Both the position numbers and the translations under genes were made by a program. Below, piece by piece: positions 24,276-32,015 of a stretch of DNA of 64,000 bases. Each line of letters begins with the position of its first letter. Within the stretch, counting starts at the first letter, position 1. Origin of the DNA: an uncultured Paracoccaceae bacterium (GTDB taxonomy: Bacteria > Pseudomonadota > Alphaproteobacteria > Rhodobacterales > Rhodobacteraceae). The stretch covers positions 62,001 through 126,000 of the forward strand of contig CANMAI010000007.1 in assembly GCA_947495795.1 (NCBI GenBank), given 5' to 3'. The notes under the pieces were generated by a model. It made no database searches. It had not been told where the DNA came from and saw only the letters and a list, made by a program, of their open reading frames with translations.

Positions 24276-24464
24276 AGTCGGTCTCATCCATCACAAAACC
24301 AGCACGTCCCGATATGCCGGGCATGCCGATCAAAAAAAATAGGCCGAAAGACGACCCTCACCCCCAAGTCACACGGAAAGTTTGCTCCGAAAGGTCACGT
24401 CACCGCAACCCCAAACGCCCAAAGAAGACGCTTTTCTCAACTGTCTGGCGCGGTTGATCAAACT

Positions 24465-25331
24465 TCAGGCGGTCAGCGATCCGTTCACCTGTGCAAACAG
24501 CACAAAGGCCCGGCCTGTCCGCGTGTCCATCAGCGCAAGCAGTTCCGCGTCATCCGCATCCACCGCATATTCGCTCAGGAACACATCGAACCGCCGCTGG
24601 AACACCAGCGCCGTATCGCGAAACACCGCATCGCTCCGCATCTTGGCCTGCACCGAAAGCATCGCCGCCTCGTCGCGGATCCCCTGAATGGGCAAAAGCG
24701 CCGCCCGCGCCCGCCCGCCCCGCGCAAAGGCCCGCCACTCCTCTGCTCCTGCCGGTTCCATCAGCAGGTCATCCATGTAGAGCATGTCCTGGCTGAGGTA
24801 GTTCAGGCAATCCTCCGCCGCCTGCAAAAGCTCCGCCAGATCGCGCCGCGCCAGTGCTTGCCGCAACACGGCAAAACCCGCCTCGTCGCCCGCATCCTCC
24901 GGAAAGTTCAGCGCCCGCACAATCTGCGCGCGGCTCAGCACCACATCGCCGGGCGGCTCCAGCATCGGCAGCTCCGGCTGCACCGGTGCCGCCGCCACCT
25001 GAGGCTCAGTCACCGCAGGCACCTCGACTGCCTCCAAGGCCTCCACCCGCGCCGCAAGCCCGCTCAGCCGCGTCTGCACAGCCCCAATCTCGGGCACAGA
25101 GCGCGCCGCCGCCCCGGGCGCCTCGCGCTTGCCCAGCACGGAAACCGCCGTCTCCAGCTCCACCAGCCGCGCCTCCACGCTGCTCTGCCCGGCCAGCCCG
25201 CGCAACACCAGCGCCCCCAACGCCAGCACCCCGATTGCCAGCCCCGCCACGGCCAGCGCCACCAGCCCGAAGGCCGCCAGCGCCACCACCAGCGCCGCCC
25301 AGAGAAGCCCGATCAGCGCTTCCTGCTGCAT
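24465..25331 (-). CDS. Membrane-anchored coiled-coil protein of unknown function
   Basis: The 288-residue product starts MQQEALIGLLWAALVVALAA, with one long or two short hydrophobic helices over about residues 6-45. A coiled-coil stretch (VEARLVELETAVSVLGKRE, then TRLSGLAARVEALEAVEV) and a Pro-rich linker follow. The soluble C-terminal domain (about 130-288) contains AEDCLNYLSQDMLYMDDLL and ends NGSLTA. No catalytic motif was recognised. It ends up four bases upstream of greA reading in the same direction order (greA first), so the two are likely co-transcribed. A dead copy of its 3' end lies at 23037-23155. Confidence 0.72.
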   Translation of the reverse strand: MQQEALIGLLWAALVVALAAFGLVALAVAGLAIGVLALGALVLRGLAGQSSVEARLVELETAVSVLGKREAPGAAARSVPEIGAVQTRLSGLAARVEALEAVEVPAVTEPQVAAAPVQPELPMLEPPGDVVLSRAQIVRALNFPEDAGDEAGFAVLRQALARRDLAELLQAAEDCLNYLSQDMLYMDDLLMEPAGAEEWRAFARGGRARAALLPIQGIRDEAAMLSVQAKMRSDAVFRDTALVFQRRFDVFLSEYAVDADDAELLALMDTRTGRAFVLFAQVNGSLTA

Positions 25332-25334
25332 CGC

Positions 25335-25805
25335 TCAGATATATTTCACGGAAAGTATCTCGTAATCCTTCACGCCGCCGGGGGTCTTCACCTCGGCCAC
25401 ATCACCCTCTTCCTTGCCGATCAGCGCCCGCGCGATGGGCGACTTGATGTTCAAAAGCCCGGCCTCGATATCCGCCTCCGCCTCGCCGACCAACTGATAC
25501 GTCTTCTCCACATCCGTATCGCAATCCACCAGCGTCACCGTCGCCCCGAACTTCACCGAGCCCGACATCCGGCTCGTATCAATCACATCCGCCCGCCCGA
25601 TGATGCTCTCCAGCTCCTTCACACGGCCTTCGATATGGCTCTGCTGCTCACGGGCCGCATGATACTCCGCGTTCTCGGAAAGATCTCCATGCTCCCGCGC
25701 CTCCGCAATCGCCCGGATCACGGCCGGACGATCCTGAGATTTCAGCTTCTTCAGCTCCGCATCAAGCTTCGCAAATCCCGGTTTTGTCAGCGGTATCTTG
25801 TCCAA
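25335..25805 (-). CDS. greA: Transcription elongation factor GreA
   Basis: GreA enters the RNA polymerase secondary channel and stimulates cleavage of backtracked transcripts. The 156-residue product is of family length if read from TTG 25805, giving (M)[26 protein letters not shown] lies upstream of that TTG, and longer readings to 25940 add non-homologous sequence. The N-terminal coiled coil carries [20 protein letters not shown] with the acidic tip, and the C-terminal domain has [20 protein letters not shown] and [14 protein letters not shown]. The use of TTG is unusual and is my inference from homology and the ribosome-binding site. Confidence 0.95.
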   Translation of the reverse strand: MDKIPLTKPGFAKLDAELKKLKSQDRPAVIRAIAEAREHGDLSENAEYHAAREQQSHIEGRVKELESIIGRADVIDTSRMSGSVKFGATVTLVDCDTDVEKTYQLVGEAEADIEAGLLNIKSPIARALIGKEEGDVAEVKTPGGVKDYEILSVKYI

Positions 25806-25928
25806 GGCAAAGCACTCCCCAAAAAGGCGCAAATCGAATATGAGACGATAATCACGCCCCAAAGAGAGTGCAAGCGGGTTAAACGCGGCGCAGGCTGGTC
25901 CCTCCGCGACGGTCGCCCAAGCCCGTAG

Positions 25929-25946
25929 GGTGGGTGCCAACCCACC
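25929..25946. repeat. GTAGGGTGGG hairpin repeat, copy 2
   Basis: GGTGGGT (25929-25935) pairs with ACCCACC (25940-25946) around a four-base loop. The 15 bases AGCCCGTAGGGTGGG are shared with copy 1 at 19868-19887. It lies between greA and the 3' end of the TPR gene. Confidence 0.6.
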
Positions 25947-25955
25947 ACCGACCCA

Positions 25956-28184
25956 TCACGAACCCGCCACACCACAATCGGCTTCGCCCAAAGCCGCCAG
26001 AACCCGCGCCCGTGCCGTGGTCGCCTTATCGAAATAGAAGGGCATTGTCTCCGCGTCGTACACCTCCAACGCCAGATCAAGACACGCCAAAGCCTCCCGT
26101 AAATGCGCTTCAGCAGCCTTCGGCTCCTCCCCGGCCCAATCCTCGAACAGAAGCCCCAAGTTTTCTTGCGTCATGGCCCAATCCACAGGCATCGCCTCTC
26201 GCGTGCGCACCTCCAGCGCTACGCGATAGGCGGTGACTGCCTCGCCGAGCAGCGCCGCGCCCTCCGCGCCGCCGATGCGGGTGCCTTGATCGTGGAGGGC
26301 AGTGCCAAGATTGTTCTGCGTCCCGGCCCAATCCACAGGCATTGCCTCCCGCGTGCGCACCTCAAGCGTCGCGCGGTAGGCGGCGAAGGCCTGCCCGAGC
26401 AGCGCCGCGCCCTCCGCGCCGCCGATGCGGGTGCCCTGCTCGCTGAGGGCATTGCCAAGATTGTTCTGCGTCCCGGCCCAATCCACAGGCATTGCCTCCC
26501 GCGTGCGCACCTCAAGCGCCGCGCGGTAGGCTGCGACGGCCTGCCCGAGCAGCGCGGCGCCCTCCGCGCCGTCGATGCGGGTGCCCTGATCGCTGAGGGC
26601 ATTGCCAAGATTGCTCTGCGTCCCGGCCCAATCCACAGGCATTGCCTCCCGCGTGCGCACCTCAAGCGCCGCGCGGTAGGCGGCGACGGCCTGCCCGAGC
26701 AGCGCCGCGCCCTCCGCGCCGCCGATGCGGGTGCCCTGATTGCGGAGGGCAATACCGAGATTGTTCTGCGTCATGGCCCAATCCTCGGGTATCGCTTCCC
26801 GCGTGCGCACCTCCAGCGCGGCGCGATAGGCGGTGACGGCCTCGCCGAGCAGCGCCGCGCCCTTCGCGCCGCCGATGCGGGTGCCCTGATCGCGGAGGGT
26901 AGCGCCGAGATTGTTCTGCGTCATGGCCCAACCCACGGGCATCGCCTCTCGCGTGCGCACCTCCAGCGCGGCGCGATAGGCGACGACGGCCTGCCCGAGC
27001 AGTGCTGCGCCCTCCGCCCCGCCGATGCGGGTGCCCTGGTCGCCGAGCGCATTGCCCCGTGCGTTTTCAGCAGCGGCCCATTTGTCATCGAACTGATCGC
27101 GAGGCCAGTGGATTTGAGCGGTAAAGTAGAGCGTCTCAGCAAGTGCCAATCCCGTCCCGCCAAACCGCAGCGCATATCGCCAGAGATCGGCGCCACCATT
27201 AAAGGCCAGCGTACCGGCTTCCTCAGCTGCAAACGGCGCGAGCATCTCGGCCCCTTCCCGAAACCGCTCTGCGGCCCGTTCCACATCCCCCTTCAAAAGA
27301 GCCGCATTCCCCCGCTCCACCCGAAACCGCGCCTGCTGCCGCACTGGCCCCAGCGTCTTCTCCTCAAGATGAAGCTCCTCCGCCTCGGCCAGCAACTCAT
27401 CCGCCAGATCGAATTGCCCTTCTTCAAGCGCTTCCTGCACACGGGGCATCAGGTTGTCCAGCCACGCATCCGCATCAAGCAGTCGCTGCAGCCGGGCCTT
27501 CATACTCCGAACGTCTTTGGCCGTCTCAAAAAGCAATTCTCGCAACTCGTCGTCGCCGCGGTCAAAGGTCTCGGGTATGCCGAAGCGTGTTGACAAAACC
27601 TCAAGCTCATCCCGTCGCGCTGTCTTCAGCGCATCCAGAGCGCCAAAAAGCGATCCATGCCGCGCGATCAGATCTTCCAGCAGGGCCTCGGTCCGGGTCA
27701 TCCGTTTCAGGATTTCCGAAAACACTGCGGGCGTCAGGTCGGCGGTTACCGCCGGGTCTGTCAGCACGCGTGCCAGCGCAGGTTCGGCGATCTGGCGAAA
27801 AAGCTTGTGCATGCCCGGTCGCTGGAACCGGTCGTCTGTCATCGCCTCAAGCATACGGTCCACAATCGCACTTGCGTCAAGATCGGCGCCAATAGCGCCC
27901 TCGGCGTCCAGCGTGGCGACCTCCACCATCTGCACGAAAACGCTCCGAGCGTCTTCCGGCACTTCACCGTGCATCGCCGCGAAGGTTTCATCCGCAAGAG
28001 CGGCAATTTCAGCGCCGATTTTTTCCAGGGATTTGGGCGGCGCCTTCGCCAGCTTCAGTGCGGTTTCGTAAAGTGTTCCGCTGGCCTTTATGCCGCCTAG
28101 CAGATCCGGCTTGGCGAAGAATCCACCAAGTGTTGTAATCACTTTCACGCTGTCGGAAACAGAAGGTAGGCGGGTAATGACCAT
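25956..28184 (-). CDS. Tetratricopeptide-repeat protein with near-identical 50-residue repeats
   Basis: From ATG 28184 (MVITRLPSVSDSVKV) the product has about 742 residues; the frame reaches a TTG at 28274 with no support. Residues 1-330 form an unrecognised helical region. Then six consecutive 50-residue repeats follow the pattern NNLGNALSDQGTRIGGAEGA / ALLGQAVAAYRAALEVRTRE / AMPVDWAGTQ, a TPR-type helix-turn-helix, closed by a diverged seventh unit with EALACLDLALEVYDAETMP. It has no signal peptide, membrane helix or enzyme motif. It is probably a protein-interaction scaffold in the cytoplasm; the partner is unknown. The repeats are nearly identical at DNA level. Confidence 0.82.
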   Translation of the reverse strand: MVITRLPSVSDSVKVITTLGGFFAKPDLLGGIKASGTLYETALKLAKAPPKSLEKIGAEIAALADETFAAMHGEVPEDARSVFVQMVEVATLDAEGAIGADLDASAIVDRMLEAMTDDRFQRPGMHKLFRQIAEPALARVLTDPAVTADLTPAVFSEILKRMTRTEALLEDLIARHGSLFGALDALKTARRDELEVLSTRFGIPETFDRGDDELRELLFETAKDVRSMKARLQRLLDADAWLDNLMPRVQEALEEGQFDLADELLAEAEELHLEEKTLGPVRQQARFRVERGNAALLKGDVERAAERFREGAEMLAPFAAEEAGTLAFNGGADLWRYALRFGGTGLALAETLYFTAQIHWPRDQFDDKWAAAENARGNALGDQGTRIGGAEGAALLGQAVVAYRAALEVRTREAMPVGWAMTQNNLGATLRDQGTRIGGAKGAALLGEAVTAYRAALEVRTREAIPEDWAMTQNNLGIALRNQGTRIGGAEGAALLGQAVAAYRAALEVRTREAMPVDWAGTQSNLGNALSDQGTRIDGAEGAALLGQAVAAYRAALEVRTREAMPVDWAGTQNNLGNALSEQGTRIGGAEGAALLGQAFAAYRATLEVRTREAMPVDWAGTQNNLGTALHDQGTRIGGAEGAALLGEAVTAYRVALEVRTREAMPVDWAMTQENLGLLFEDWAGEEPKAAEAHLREALACLDLALEVYDAETMPFYFDKATTARARVLAALGEADCGVAGS
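26162..27061. repeat. Six tandem 150-bp repeats inside the TPR gene
   Basis: Period 150 bp: the segment GGCCCAATCCACAGGCAT or close variants recurs around 26177, 26327, 26477, 26627, 26777 and 26927. The middle copies are almost identical and include silent positions, which indicates recent expansion or gene conversion rather than protein-level selection alone. Confidence 0.8.
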
Positions 28185-28758
28185 AGGGTTACGTCCGGCA
28201 AAAACACATATCAAAATAGCTAAGTGTAAGCGTGGCACGAATGGCTGAAATCGAGAAGGAAAAATGTCGCGCAAAGCTGTAGGTAATGGTTTTCATTATC
28301 TCCTTCGCGCCATTCATTACCTAAATCTGAACGCGATTTCCCGTCAGGCGACAGTTAGGCCCGACGTCGCTCATTGCTCCCAAACAGGAAAAAATCACGT
28401 GAATTTTGCACTCCCAAAACGGTACGGAAACCATACCAAACCCAGCTTTTGGGATATCCCGGAATCTGGACTCATCAAATGGCCAAAAGCGCCGTAGTTT
28501 ACGCTCAATCCATCGAGAGTATCCTGTTTTCCCGGCGGTCAGTGTGGCGGCTCTTGGCCTGTCCGTTCAATCGGGCGCTGGATGCCGGTGAGAGCCAGAT
28601 CTGACCGCCTGTCCAGCCGCGAACACAGAGTGTCCCTAGCATCTCTTGTCGTTGTACGACCATGGTTCCGGCAGGGCGCACCGTTGTCGCCGGTTCTTCC
28701 CGGATGCGCCTGCAGGGGCGGAAGGCATTTCCTTCAGTGCTTTGAAAAAATATTTTGA
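28185..28758. other. Intergenic region upstream of the TPR gene
   Basis: About 570 bp between the TPR gene start and the 3' end of the RidA gene. It holds one copy of the dispersed motif (28426-28446). Open frames on both strands have no domain, poor starts and atypical composition, so I call no gene. A promoter for the TPR gene is expected near 28185-28280, with AT-rich sequence there. Confidence 0.5.
28426..28446. repeat. Dispersed 11-bp iterated motif, copy 2
   Basis: GGAAACCATACCAAACCC followed by AGC contains one full CCAAACCC unit and one partial, in the same phase as the other three copies (11279, 36791, 57423). It lies in a non-coding stretch. Confidence 0.6.
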
Positions 28759-29154
28759 TTACAATGAATTGATGGCCGCAATAACCTCGATCTCTGTAAG
28801 GTATTCCGGCAGTGTAAACCCGGATACAATCAGAAGCGTGGACGCATAGGCAGGTGGTGTTTCCCCCATCCAGCGATCCCGCGCGGTCATGTATCCGGCC
28901 ATATGTTTTCGATCCGTAACAAAGGCGGAAATCTTGATCACATCGCGGCGTGTGGCACCCGCTTCCGCAAGGATCGCGTCGATATTCGAAAAGCATATAT
29001 CCGCCTGCGCCTCGGCTCCTTCCGGAACGGTGCCGGAAGGATCGCGCCCCAACTGGCCCGACGTGAAAACAAGCCGGGCACCCGCCGGCACTTCCACCCC
29101 ATGAACATATCGCGCAAAGGGCGGCGCGATCGCCTCAGGCACAAGAGCACGCAT
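28759..29154 (-). CDS. RidA/YjgF-family protein
   Basis: RidA-family enzymes hydrolyse reactive enamines and imines to ketones and ammonia, or act on related intermediates in catabolic pathways. The 131-residue product from ATG 29154 (the frame opens at TTG 29157) shows VPAGARLVFTSGQLGRDPSG, QADICFSNIDAILAEAGATR, DVIKISAFVTDRKH, and the late PPAYASTLLIVSGFTLPEYLTEIE. The usual catalytic Arg of the RidA subgroup (in a PxRxxV-type motif) is not present; the site reads PAYAS, so it belongs to another subgroup. It is divergent from the ABC/heterocycle operon across 221 bp and may share its control. Confidence 0.85.
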   Translation of the reverse strand: MRALVPEAIAPPFARYVHGVEVPAGARLVFTSGQLGRDPSGTVPEGAEAQADICFSNIDAILAEAGATRRDVIKISAFVTDRKHMAGYMTARDRWMGETPPAYASTLLIVSGFTLPEYLTEIEVIAAINSL

Positions 29155-29375
29155 CAAAACCCCTTTCTTTCAAGCCTTTCCAGAAGTTTAGCCTCAATAG
29201 CACAACAGAGGAAAGCCCTCTCTGCAGGGCCGATGTCTGCATCTTTATGCGGCAGCGCGCCGATTTTCTGCCCTCCGTTTGAACAAAGTCGCAGAGGGGA
29301 GGCCCGCTCCGGGTTGATCGACTTTCAATTGCGCCTAAGCTGGCGAAGATGAGAGTGGAAACAGTGGAGGCTTCA
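29155..29375. promoter_or_regulatory. Divergent promoter region, RidA gene and catabolic operon
   Basis: The 221 bp separate two divergent starts. A good GGAGG Shine-Dalgarno (about 29364) precedes the transporter gene. I looked for a thiamine-pyrophosphate riboswitch, because the binding protein is of the THI5/NMT1 type, but found no CTGAGA element. No clear operator palindrome was seen. Confidence 0.45.
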
Positions 29376-30377
29376 ATGATCAAGATGAGTTTGACGGTGG
29401 GCATACTGGCCTTATCACCGACCGCCGCATTTGCCGATGGCCACACGGAAAAAGCGGTTTTCGGCACAAACTGGCTAGCCCAAGCAGAACACGGCGGCTT
29501 CTACCAATCCGTAGCCGACGGCACCTACCAAGCCTGCGGCCTAGATGTCGAAATCGTGTCGGGTGGACCGCAGGTGAACAACCGGGCACTGATGCTTGCG
29601 GGACGGATTGATTTCCATATGGGCGGCGACATGCTACAGGCGTTCAATGCGGTGAAGGAAGGGATCCCGGTGGTTTCTGTTGCTGCGATCTTCCAGAAGC
29701 ATCCCCAGGTGATTATCGCGCATCCCGGCGTGGCTTCAAGCTGGGAAGACCTGAAGAATCTAACACTTCTGATCGGTGATAACGGCTTTGCTTCCTACTA
29801 TCAGTGGATGATGGCTGAGCATGGTTTTACCGCCGAACAACGCATCCCCTACACATTTAACCCCGCGCCCTTCATCGCGGATAAGGGTAAGGGCATGCAG
29901 GGTTATCTTTCGTCCGAGCCGTACGTAATCAACAAGGAGGCCGGTTTTGAACCTGCGGTCTTTCTAATCGCGGATGCCGGTTATTCCACCTACGCCACAA
30001 CAATCGAAACAATGGCGTCTACGATTGCCGAGCGGCCTGAAGCGGTTAAGTGCTTCGTCGATGGGTCGCTGGCTGGCTGGTACAATTATCTCTATGGGGA
30101 CAGCAATGCGGCCGATGAAATGATCCTCGCGGCCAATCCGGATATGACGCAGGACAAGATCAACTTTGCCAAGGCTTCAATGCTGGAGAACGGCATTGTG
30201 GATAGCGGTGATGCGTTGGAGATGGGTATTGGCGCGATGACTGATGAGAAGGTCGGCGATTTCTATGCAAAGATGGTGGCTGCCGGAGTGATTGAGGACG
30301 GGATTGACTGGAAAGCTGCCTACAACACAAGCTTCACCAACCAAAAAGTCGGGATGGATGCGAAGCAGGGCAACTGA
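29376..30377 (+). CDS. ABC transporter substrate-binding protein, NMT1/THI5-like
   Basis: This is a periplasmic binding protein of the SsuA/THI5 type that delivers a small, often sulfonate or pyrimidine-like, ligand to an ABC importer. From ATG 29376 (GGAGG upstream) it has 333 residues, with a signal peptide MIKMSLTVGILALSPTAAFA before DGH. The family fold is seen in FGTNWLAQAEHGGFYQSVADG, LDVEIVSGGPQVNNRALMLA, GRIDFHMGGDMLQAFNAV and LIGDNGFASYYQWMM. Pyrimidine-binding relatives (ThiY) have a similar start, but the ligand cannot be read from sequence. It is the first gene of an eight-gene operon. Confidence 0.88.
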   Translation: MIKMSLTVGILALSPTAAFADGHTEKAVFGTNWLAQAEHGGFYQSVADGTYQACGLDVEIVSGGPQVNNRALMLAGRIDFHMGGDMLQAFNAVKEGIPVVSVAAIFQKHPQVIIAHPGVASSWEDLKNLTLLIGDNGFASYYQWMMAEHGFTAEQRIPYTFNPAPFIADKGKGMQGYLSSEPYVINKEAGFEPAVFLIADAGYSTYATTIETMASTIAERPEAVKCFVDGSLAGWYNYLYGDSNAADEMILAANPDMTQDKINFAKASMLENGIVDSGDALEMGIGAMTDEKVGDFYAKMVAAGVIEDGIDWKAAYNTSFTNQKVGMDAKQGN

Positions 30378-30390
30378 GTAAGGTCAACCT

Positions 30391-31155
30391 ATGGAGGAAC
30401 GCGAAGAGATCTTGCGGATGGAGAATGTCGGTAAGACATTCGACGGCTCGGTGGTGGCTCTTGAAGGTATGAGCCTTGTGGTTCGGTCCGGGGATTTCAT
30501 TTCTCTGCTCGGGCCATCTGGGTGCGGCAAGTCGACGGCACTGCGCCTTATCTCGGATCTCATTCACCCTACTTCGGGCCGGATCACGTGGTCAGGTTCG
30601 CACGATGTGGGTGATCTTGGTGTGGTTTTTCAGGAGGCAACTCTGATGCCGTGGGCGACCGTGGCAGAAAATGTGTTTCTGCCATTCCGTTTGCGGGGCA
30701 AGCGGTTTGGGGATGTTGCTGATGAAGTGCAGGACGCGCTTGATATGGTCGGGCTTGGCAGTTTTGCGTCTGCATATCCGCGCGAGCTTTCAGGCGGCAT
30801 GAAAATGCGCGTTTCCATCGCGCGGGCAATGGTCACGCGACCTCGGTTGATCCTCATGGATGAGCCATTTGCCGCGCTTGATGAGATCACTCGTTTCAAG
30901 CTCAACAACGACCTCCTTAGGCTGAGGGATCGGATCGGATGCACCGTGATTTTCGTGACGCATTCGGTGTTTGAGAGCGTTTTTCTATCGGATCGCATCG
31001 TTGTGATGGCTGCCCGTCCGGGCCGGGTTGTCCGAGAGCTGAACGTGGAAGAGCCGTACCCCCGCGCCGAAGATTTCCGGACATCTTCAGAATATGCTGG
31101 CTACACACGGGAAGCTTCAGGGGCTCTCCACGAAGCGATGGGGGAAGTGGCATGA
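30391..31155 (+). CDS. ABC transporter ATP-binding protein, SsuB/TauB/ThiZ type
   Basis: This cytoplasmic ATPase powers the importer. The 254-residue product has the Walker A GPSGCGKS, Q-loop VVFQEATLMPW, signature LSGGMKMRVSIARAM, Walker B LILMDEPFAALDEITR, and switch histidine in IFVTHSVFESVFLSD. The sequence LMPWATVAENVFLPFRL is typical of the nitrate/sulfonate/taurine/pyrimidine importer group. It starts 13 bases after the binding-protein gene, and its stop overlaps the permease ATG by four bases. Confidence 0.93.
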   Translation: MEEREEILRMENVGKTFDGSVVALEGMSLVVRSGDFISLLGPSGCGKSTALRLISDLIHPTSGRITWSGSHDVGDLGVVFQEATLMPWATVAENVFLPFRLRGKRFGDVADEVQDALDMVGLGSFASAYPRELSGGMKMRVSIARAMVTRPRLILMDEPFAALDEITRFKLNNDLLRLRDRIGCTVIFVTHSVFESVFLSDRIVVMAARPGRVVRELNVEEPYPRAEDFRTSSEYAGYTREASGALHEAMGEVA

Positions 31156-32015
31156 GTTTCGCTTTGCCTGCAGAAATGCCAGATACGGGAAAAGTAGATG
31201 CGGACGAGCTGAAGCGGCGGCAGCGGGCCCGTTTTGAACGTGTGGGCAAATGGCTGTTGCCTATCCTTATGCTTGCTCTGACACTTTATGCATGGGACAG
31301 AATTGTCGTTTTGAATGACATACCTCACTACATCCTTCCTGGGCCGGGACTTGTTTGGGAGACGCTGATAAAAGATTGGGGCACACTTTCTGGCTCTCTG
31401 CTGGTTACAGTTCAAATCACGCTGATGGCCTTGGCTGTGGCGGTGATTGGCGGGGTTGGTTTGGCAATTCTCTTTACCCAATCGCGCATCGTCGAGATGA
31501 GTTTTTTTCCCTATGCCGTGATCCTTCAGGTAACCCCTGTCGTTGCGATTGCTCCGCTTATTTTCATCTATGTCGAAAACCGGATGGTAGGGCTTCTTCT
31601 CTGCGCGTGGATTGTCGCATTTTTTCCGGTTCTCTCCAACACGACACTGGGTCTGAATTCGGCCGATCACAACTTGCGCGATCTCTTTCGGATCTACGGA
31701 GCTACCCGCTGGCAGCGATTGCGTCACCTGCAACTCCCCTCGGCTTTGCCCTATTTCCTGGGCGGTTTGCGGATCGCAGGTGGGCTTGCACTGATCGGAG
31801 CCGTGGTGGCCGAGTTTGTGGCCGGCACCGGAGGGCGCGCATCTGGTCTTGCGTTTCGTATACAGGAAGCCGGCTATCAGTTGAATATCCCGCGCATGTT
31901 CGCGGGCCTTGTACTGATCGCGGCGACAGGTGTCGTAATCTACGCCGCACTCAGTTTTCTCAGCTACATGCTGCTCAGAAAGTGGCACGAGAGTGCGCTG
32001 AAGCGCGAGGGATGA
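31152..32015 (+). CDS. ABC transporter permease, SsuC/ThiX type
   Basis: This inner-membrane permease belongs to the same importer; it has 287 residues and about six helices. The N-terminus is cytoplasmic and charged (ADELKRRQRARFERVGKWL), followed by helices from residue 34. The conserved cytoplasmic coupling loop DLFRIYGATRWQRLRHLQLPSALPYFLGGLRIA (seen here in two parts, about 178-210) contains the EAA-type contact for the ATPase, in the variant form RIYGAT. It overlaps the genes on both sides by four bases, so translation is coupled. Confidence 0.92.
   Translation: MSFALPAEMPDTGKVDADELKRRQRARFERVGKWLLPILMLALTLYAWDRIVVLNDIPHYILPGPGLVWETLIKDWGTLSGSLLVTVQITLMALAVAVIGGVGLAILFTQSRIVEMSFFPYAVILQVTPVVAIAPLIFIYVENRMVGLLLCAWIVAFFPVLSNTTLGLNSADHNLRDLFRIYGATRWQRLRHLQLPSALPYFLGGLRIAGGLALIGAVVAEFVAGTGGRASGLAFRIQEAGYQLNIPRMFAGLVLIAATGVVIYAALSFLSYMLLRKWHESALKREG

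Larger units (their letters stand above)
21790..24590. repeat. Tandem duplication, unit about 1.43 kb
   Basis: Unit 1 (about 21790-23160) and unit 2 (about 23225-24590) carry the same order: the 5' end of the HAD gene, a Hint-domain gene, its upstream region, and the 3' end of the 24465-25331 gene. Matching points are offset by nearly the same distance: HAD start 21850 to 23281 (1431), Hint start 22839 to 24275 (1436), and the downstream stop 23037 to 24465 (1428). At the junction both partial flanking genes are dead fragments, showing how the second Hint gene arose. Confidence 0.8.

Noticed and set aside
26162-27061. CRISPR-like array
   Set aside because: The 150-bp repeats are in frame within a TPR gene, have no spacers, and encode a regular 50-residue unit.
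28505-28996. 163-codon minus-strand frame overlapping the RidA gene
   Set aside because: The frame is shifted relative to RidA, begins inside it and has no domain; composition does not look coding.
29155-29375. Thiamine-pyrophosphate riboswitch before the THI5-like transporter operon
   Set aside because: No CTGAGA core or matching second helix was found.
31355-32011. N-terminal extension of the deaminase-like frame
   Set aside because: It is an out-of-frame reading through the permease gene; amidohydrolase homology starts at 32012.
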